The notes below the pieces were generated by a model. The model was not told the origin of the DNA and did not search any database. It saw only the letters and a program-made list of their open reading frames with translations. From NCBI GenBank assembly GCA_036387475.1, contig DASVTR010000004.1:124001-188000 (forward strand): a DNA stretch of 64,000 nucleotides, read 5' to 3'. Made by a program: the position numbers and the translations under genes. This stretch comes from DASVTR01 sp036387475. Lineage in GTDB: Bacteria > Acidobacteriota > Blastocatellia > Pyrinomonadales > Pyrinomonadaceae. Positions 59,807 to 64,000 of this stretch are shown here, in pieces; position 1 is the stretch's first letter; each line of letters begins with the position of its first letter.

Positions 59807-59874
59807 CGTTAATCGTTAATCATAAATCGTACATGGATGAAAGAAAGCCTGTCTTTCTACATTTGCGATTTACG
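59807..59874. repeat. heptad-repeat palindrome, family H (CGTAAAT words)
   Basis: The left arm (59807-59834) is four heptads such as CGTTAAT and CATAAAT. The right arm ends with inverse words (ATTTGCG, ATTTACG at 59861-59874). A nested GAAAG/CTTTC stem lies at 59844-59857. The element abuts the permease stop codon at 59876 and separates the ABC importer genes from the PIG-L gene on the minus strand. Confidence 0.78.
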
Positions 59875-59875
59875 G

Positions 59876-61627
59876 CTACCCTGCCTGCGGAGTACGCTCA
59901 AGGCGTGAAGCGACGCCCATGCTGATGGCAATGATAAGGATTAGGATTACGCCGTAGGCCGCGCCCCGGCCCAGATTCAGGTCGCGTAGCTCCGCCGCAA
60001 TCTTGATTGAGATAGGACGATTTGTCGGCACGTAGACGAGGACGCTGGCGACATACTCGCCGAGCGCTATAACGAATGCCAGCAGCGTTCCGGCCAGCGC
60101 GCCCGGCCAGACAAGCGGCAGCCGCACACGCCAGAAACGCATCCACCAGTTTGCGCCCAGACTCCCTGCGGCTTCCTCCAGCGCAGCGTCCATCTGTTCT
60201 ATACTCGCCTGCACTGCGCGCACCACCAACGGCATGAAGCGCAGAAAATAGATGACCGGCAGAATCCAGAACGTGCCGATGAGAATGAAAGAACCCGTCA
60301 GGGGATTCTCTCTCCCGTAGGCTTCGGCAATCGCTACGGCCACGACCGTTCCCGGCAGCGCCCAGGGGATGAGTACCAGCAGCGAGATTAAACGTCGACC
60401 CGGAATCTTTCGTCGCGCCGCGAACAGAGCCGTCACGCAGAAACTCCAAAGAAGCGAGGCCAAAGCCGCAAGGCCCGCCATCAGCAGGCTATTCTGTAAG
60501 ACTTCAACGGAATCATCCTGCGTTAAAATCTGCCGAAAGTTATCGAGCGTGTAAGCGGGCGGGAGAGCCTGCGTTGTCCATTGCCCTTCGCGCGCAAAGC
60601 TGACGAGCACGAGCGTCAGGATGGGCAGCGCGAGGACGATGGTGAACAGGACGGCACAAAGGGTTGCGACGACGCGCGCCCTGCCGCTCTTGATAATCGC
60701 TCGGCGCTTTGTTGCGCCCTTCATCGCCGCGGAGGCAAACCTGCTCGTTCCTTCATAGCGTTGAAAAGCGACGAGAGCGGCGAGAGAGATGACGGCTAAG
60801 ATAACCGTCTCGGTCAGGGCTATGGTGGCATCGCCGCGTTGCCGCGCACCGTAGATTTCCAGCGTCAGCACGCGCACATCGCCGCCGAAAAAGAGCGGCG
60901 CGCTAAAGGATGCCATCGAGGTCATGAAAGTAAGCAAGGCAGCGGCGATGAGCGACGGCGTGAGTTGCGGCAAAACGACGCGAAAGAGCACGCGCAGCCG
61001 TCCCGCTCCCAAACTGCGCGCCGCCTCCGCCAGTCCAGCATCAACGCGCCGCAAGCCCGCTCCCGCCAGCACATAAAAAAACGGGTACATCGTATAAGTG
61101 TGAAAAAGCAGCAGCGCCGTCCAGCCGCGCAGCGACCAGGGAGCGCTACGTAAATTAAAAACGTGCTGCACGGCCCGCGCGAGAATGCCGGATTCACCGC
61201 AGAGGAAGATGAAAGCGACTGTGCCGACCAGCGGCGGCAAGACTAAAGGCATCGCCGCCAGCGCCGCAAACGCGCGGCGCGCGGGGAATTCGTAGCGCTC
61301 GAAGAGAAACGCCAACGGCACTCCGATGAGCGCGCTGAAGGCGACCGTCAACAGCGAGAGCCAGATGCTAGACCATGCCGCTTCAATCACCGCACGCTGC
61401 GATAAAGCTTCGCGAAAATTGCCCAGCGACCAACGCCCGCTGCGTTCGAGCGCCGCTGCCAGTACATAAAAGTTCGGATAGACAACGCCGTAGAGAAGGA
61501 CGACGGCGACGACGAGCCAGAGAACGAAAGAAAAGCGCGGAACGCGGAACGCGGAACGCGGAATGAAAGACTGACTTTCCGATTTCAATTCCGCTTTCAT
61601 CGTTCCGCGTTCATCCTTGCTCTTCAT
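59876..61627 (-). CDS. iron(III)-type ABC importer permease (two fused permease domains)
   Basis: A 583-residue inner-membrane protein with about twelve spans forming two BPD_transp_1 units, as in FbpB/SfuB/ThiP. The EAA-type loops are LAEAARSLGAGRLRVLFRVVLPQL in the first half and LEEAAGSLGANWWMRFWRVRLPLV in the second. The first 35 residues (MKSKDERGTMKAELKSESQ...) are encoded by a repeat palindrome and are not typical of the family; the conserved protein begins around FVLWLVVAVVLLYG. Its start overlaps the ATPase gene by 17 bases. It works with the ATPase and binding protein upstream. Confidence 0.86.
   Translation of the reverse strand: MKSKDERGTMKAELKSESQSFIPRSAFRVPRFSFVLWLVVAVVLLYGVVYPNFYVLAAALERSGRWSLGNFREALSQRAVIEAAWSSIWLSLLTVAFSALIGVPLAFLFERYEFPARRAFAALAAMPLVLPPLVGTVAFIFLCGESGILARAVQHVFNLRSAPWSLRGWTALLLFHTYTMYPFFYVLAGAGLRRVDAGLAEAARSLGAGRLRVLFRVVLPQLTPSLIAAALLTFMTSMASFSAPLFFGGDVRVLTLEIYGARQRGDATIALTETVILAVISLAALVAFQRYEGTSRFASAAMKGATKRRAIIKSGRARVVATLCAVLFTIVLALPILTLVLVSFAREGQWTTQALPPAYTLDNFRQILTQDDSVEVLQNSLLMAGLAALASLLWSFCVTALFAARRKIPGRRLISLLVLIPWALPGTVVAVAIAEAYGRENPLTGSFILIGTFWILPVIYFLRFMPLVVRAVQASIEQMDAALEEAAGSLGANWWMRFWRVRLPLVWPGALAGTLLAFVIALGEYVASVLVYVPTNRPISIKIAAELRDLNLGRGAAYGVILILIIAISMGVASRLERTPQAG
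61537..61615. repeat. heptad-repeat palindrome, family D (GCGGAAC words), in permease N-terminus
   Basis: The left arm starts with four tandem heptads GCGGAAC/GCGGAAT at 61537-61564. The right arm (61588-61615) is the inverse with interleaved GATGAA-type words. It covers codons near the start of the permease gene and the last bases of the ATPase gene. The same words occur at 62711. Confidence 0.9.
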
Positions 61628-62702
61628 CGCTTGTGCCTAAAATGTTGATGTGCTCGGCGGGCAGAGAGATTGTGCAGGCTTCGCCCGCACGGATGTTTTC
61701 GGGACGAAAGACCAGAGCTTCGAGGAGCAGCCCGTTAGCGTCTAGCTTGACTGTAGTGGTCGCACCGGCATAGTTGATTTCTCGAACGACGGCGCGCAGA
61801 GAATTATCACCGTTGACGGATTCGCTCGTTAAGCGTAAGTGTTCGGGGCGAATGGCGAGAAGGACGGGCTTGTTGATGGGTGTCAGGTCGTCGGGCGCAA
61901 CTGCGAGGCGCAGAGTGTGGCCGCCGTCCAGAGTCTTGAACGTGCCTTCCTGTTCATGGCTGCTGCTGAGGCGCATGACGCGAATCAGGTTGTTGCGGCC
62001 TAGAAAGCGTGCGACCTGAAGTTGCGCGGGGCGCTCGTATAATTCGCGCGGCGTGCCTGTTTGCAGAATGCGTCCCTCGCTCATCACGCTGATGCGGTCG
62101 CAGAGCGCGAAGGCTTCATCCTGGTCATGCGTGACGAAGACGGAGGTCAATCCGAGACGTGCGACAAGCTCACGCAATTCGCCGCGCGTCGCTTCGCGCA
62201 GCGCCACGTCTAAATTAGAGAGCGGCTCGTCAAATAGTAGGAGCGCGGGTTCGATGGCGATGGCGCGGGCGATGGCGACGCGTTGTTGTTGCCCGCCGGA
62301 GAGCGCATCAACGCGACGACGCTCGTAGCCGGGAAGCCGCACCAGGGCGAGCGCTTCCGCTACCTTCCCTGAAACTTCATCCTTCGGCTTGCGCCGCGCG
62401 CGTAGGCCGAAGGCGACGTTTTCAAAGACGTTGAGGTGCGGAAAAAGCGCATAGTTCTGAAAGACCATTCCGAAGCCGCGTCGTTCGGGTGAGAGCCTTG
62501 TCATGTCGCGCCCGTCAAAGAGAATCCTTCCGGCGTCCGGCGTCTCTAATCCGGCGATCATGCGTAGCGTCGTCGTCTTGCCGCACCCCGATGGGCCAAG
62601 CAAACCAAAAAATTCGCCGCGCTCGATTTCGAGCGAAAGGTCTGCGACGGCTGCGGTCGTCTCGTAGCGCTTCGTAATGTTTTGTAGAGAGAGAAAAGAC
62701 AT
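61611..62702 (-). CDS. ABC importer ATP-binding protein (iron(III)/spermidine type)
   Basis: A 363-residue ATPase of the FbpC/PotA group. Walker A is GPSGCGKTTT, the Q-loop is FGMVFQNYALFPHLNVFENVAFGL, the signature is LSGGQQQRVAIARAIA, Walker B is LLLFDEPLSNLD and the switch is FVTHDQDEAFALCDRISVM. Residues about 240-355 form a C-terminal TOBE-type regulatory region (LLAIRPEHLRL, REINYAGATTTVKLDANG). It energises uptake through the adjacent permease. Repeat palindromes flank it on both sides. Confidence 0.92.
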   Translation of the reverse strand: MSFLSLQNITKRYETTAAVADLSLEIERGEFFGLLGPSGCGKTTTLRMIAGLETPDAGRILFDGRDMTRLSPERRGFGMVFQNYALFPHLNVFENVAFGLRARRKPKDEVSGKVAEALALVRLPGYERRRVDALSGGQQQRVAIARAIAIEPALLLFDEPLSNLDVALREATRGELRELVARLGLTSVFVTHDQDEAFALCDRISVMSEGRILQTGTPRELYERPAQLQVARFLGRNNLIRVMRLSSSHEQEGTFKTLDGGHTLRLAVAPDDLTPINKPVLLAIRPEHLRLTSESVNGDNSLRAVVREINYAGATTTVKLDANGLLLEALVFRPENIRAGEACTISLPAEHINILGTSDEEQG

Positions 62703-62710
62703 AACTCAAC

Positions 62711-62790
62711 GATGAACGCGGAACGCTGAACGCGGAATGAAAGACCAGCTTCTTGATGGTTTATCGTTCATCGTTCATCGTTCCGCGTTT
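62711..62790. repeat. heptad-repeat palindrome, family D (GCGGAAC/GATGAAC words)
   Basis: The left arm (62711-62738) is four tandem heptads including GATGAAC and GCGGAAC. The right arm (about 62759-62790) is the inverse, with GTTCATC repeated. It fills nearly the whole gap between the binding-protein stop and the ATPase start. Words are shared with the element at 61537. Confidence 0.9.
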
Positions 62791-62795
62791 ATACA

Positions 62796-63854
62796 TCACT
62801 GCTTGTGCCTTCCGCGAATCTCCGTGTCCCAGTAGCGCAGCCATTCGCCGCCGTCTTTGCGTAGTAGATTCCAGTCGAGTTGCATGCGGGCGAAGGGTTC
62901 GTTCATCCAGGCGGGCAACTGCTGACGGTCGAGGTCTGTGCGGACTGGGATGCGGTAGTAGGTGCGCGCGGCGTGCGCGAGGCTTTCGGGCGTTGTGACA
63001 AACTCGTAAAAGCGGCGTGCTTCTTCTTCGTGCGGCGCGCCGCGCACAATGGCGATGCCGTCTGTGATGACGGGCGTGCCGCTCGCTGGCAGCACGTACT
63101 TGAGTTGTGGAAAGCCTTTTTGCTCTTGATAAAGCCGCGCGTCCGGCATATTCCAGAGACTAATGAGTCCTTCCTTGTTCATCAGCTTGCGCATCAGGAG
63201 CGTGCCGTCCGCAGTGTATTCGTGAACGTTCGCGTCCAAGCGACGCAGCCAGTCGTAGCCGCCGGCGGGCGAGTTGGTCTCTTTGTAGAAGCGCCAGATC
63301 ATCGCGCCGAAAATCGCGCGCATCGAATCCGACGGATTGGGATTGCGAATCAGCACCTTGTCGCGCCACTTCGCATCGAGCACGTCGTCCCAATCCTTCG
63401 GCGCATCGGCGGGGCTGACGGCCTCGCTGTTGTAAATGATGACTTCGGGCGTTTCGTAAGTGCCGTACCAGCGGTCTTGAGAATCGCGCGATTGCTCTGG
63501 AATCTTATCAGCCCACGTCGGGCGATAAGGTGCGAGCAGGTTTTCGTCAGCCGCCGTTTGAAAGGTGGTGTGCGCAGCTCCCCACCAGAGGTCTGCCTGC
63601 GGGCGGTTGCGTTCGACGCGCACTCGTTCCAAGACCTCGCGCGAACCCATGTCAAGAAACTGAACTTCGACTTCCGGGTGCGCCTGCTTGTAGCGCGCGA
63701 CGAAATCTTTCAGTAAGTCCTGCCCGTGCGGAGTGTAGATGATGAGCGTGCGGCTCGTCGTTCCCGTTGAATTAGAAGATTTACAGGCCAGCGGAATGAT
63801 AACGAGCGAGAAAATCAGCAGCGCGAGTTGGAAGCGTCGAAAATTGAAGGGCAT
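62796..63854 (-). CDS. ABC importer substrate-binding protein, iron(III)-binding type
   Basis: A 352-residue periplasmic binding protein from the start at 63854, which gives a signal sequence (FRRFQLALLIFSLVIIPLAC) ending at a Cys followed by KSS, so probably a lipoprotein although the lipobox is imperfect. A start 17 codons upstream at 63905 is possible. The mature part matches the FbpA/AfuA group: TLIIYTPHGQDLLKDFVARYKQAHPEVEVQFLDMGS, ADLWWGAAHTTFQTA, YGTYETPEVIIYNSEAV and PKDWDDVLDAKWRDKV. A Tyr-Tyr pair lies in AARTYYRIPVR near the C-terminus. The ligand is likely Fe(III) or a related oxyanion; thiamine or phosphonate relatives cannot be excluded. It is first in the operon. Confidence 0.84.
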   Translation of the reverse strand: MPFNFRRFQLALLIFSLVIIPLACKSSNSTGTTSRTLIIYTPHGQDLLKDFVARYKQAHPEVEVQFLDMGSREVLERVRVERNRPQADLWWGAAHTTFQTAADENLLAPYRPTWADKIPEQSRDSQDRWYGTYETPEVIIYNSEAVSPADAPKDWDDVLDAKWRDKVLIRNPNPSDSMRAIFGAMIWRFYKETNSPAGGYDWLRRLDANVHEYTADGTLLMRKLMNKEGLISLWNMPDARLYQEQKGFPQLKYVLPASGTPVITDGIAIVRGAPHEEEARRFYEFVTTPESLAHAARTYYRIPVRTDLDRQQLPAWMNEPFARMQLDWNLLRKDGGEWLRYWDTEIRGRHKQ

Positions 63855-63940
63855 TTGTCGGCTCACGTCTTGGCGAATAATTCGATGGTGATTAAACGAA
63901 CTCATGCTAACACAAACCAGCCGCCGTCAGGCATTGGCCG

Positions 63941-63981
63941 CTTCAACGCCCGTTGCGCTCACACTTGCGCTGGCGTTGAAG
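63941..63981. other. inverted repeat near the window edge
   Basis: Perfect 10-base arms (63941-63950, CTTCAACGCC, and 63972-63981) enclose a 21-base loop. It sits upstream of the binding-protein gene and could be a terminator of an unseen gene beyond the window or an operator. Nothing decides between these. Confidence 0.4.
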
Positions 63982-64000
63982 ACCTTAGACAAGTAAAATA

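Overview
The window reads as about 64 kb of a GC-rich, diderm bacterial chromosome. The best guess is an acidobacterium, perhaps near Blastocatellia. That is inferred from an exported beta-propeller protein ending in a domain of the 'Solibacter C-terminal' type (TIGR03437-like), the many secreted proteases and TPR proteins, an LptD-type outer-membrane protein, and overall gene content. No rRNA, tRNA, CRISPR array or insertion sequence was recognised.

Layout. 1-5.2 kb: the 3' part of lptD and a secreted subtilisin-like protease. 5.3-16.7 kb: a surface-polysaccharide locus with a DUF4214/coiled-coil/methyltransferase fusion, four GT4-type glycosyltransferases, a methyltransferase with an Ig-like tail, an exported DUF4214 protein, and an O-antigen-type ABC exporter whose ATPase (wzt) and permease (wzm) are divergently transcribed. 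17-23.9 kb: exported PD40 and matrixin proteins and two polytopic membrane proteins. 23.9-27.4 kb: a STELLO-like glycosyltransferase, a DPM-like GT2 and an O-antigen ligase/polymerase-type protein carrying a PDZ-like insert, all on the minus strand. 27.8-35.1 kb: a large TPR protein, a small membrane protein, thiE, a GNAT, an alpha/beta hydrolase, thiD and an amidase. 35-43.3 kb: TPR proteins, cyclophilin, a Cof-type HAD phosphatase, threonine synthase, an alkaline-phosphatase-superfamily protein and an ABC ATPase. 43.3-48.1 kb: a polyamine cluster (agmatinase, deoxyhypusine-synthase-like enzyme, arginine decarboxylase) interrupted by a convergent hicB/hicA pair. 48.5-53 kb: glnA and glnE. 53-59.8 kb: a zinc-ribbon protein, an exported M14 peptidase, an SRPBCC protein and an exported PIG-L deacetylase. 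59.9-63.9 kb: an iron(III)-type ABC importer.

The most unusual thing is not a gene. Between many genes from 16.7 kb onward lie about a dozen long palindromes whose arms are built from degenerate tandem words of 7 or 8 bases. Several word families occur (for example GTGAGCA, GCGGAAC, GTGATGA, ACGCAAAG), and four of them occur at least twice. Some run into neighbouring genes and supply their terminal codons. They resemble the heptameric repeats of cyanobacteria in style and Rickettsia palindromic elements in their effect on coding ends, and they look like a dispersed repeat class with possible terminator or RNA-structure roles.
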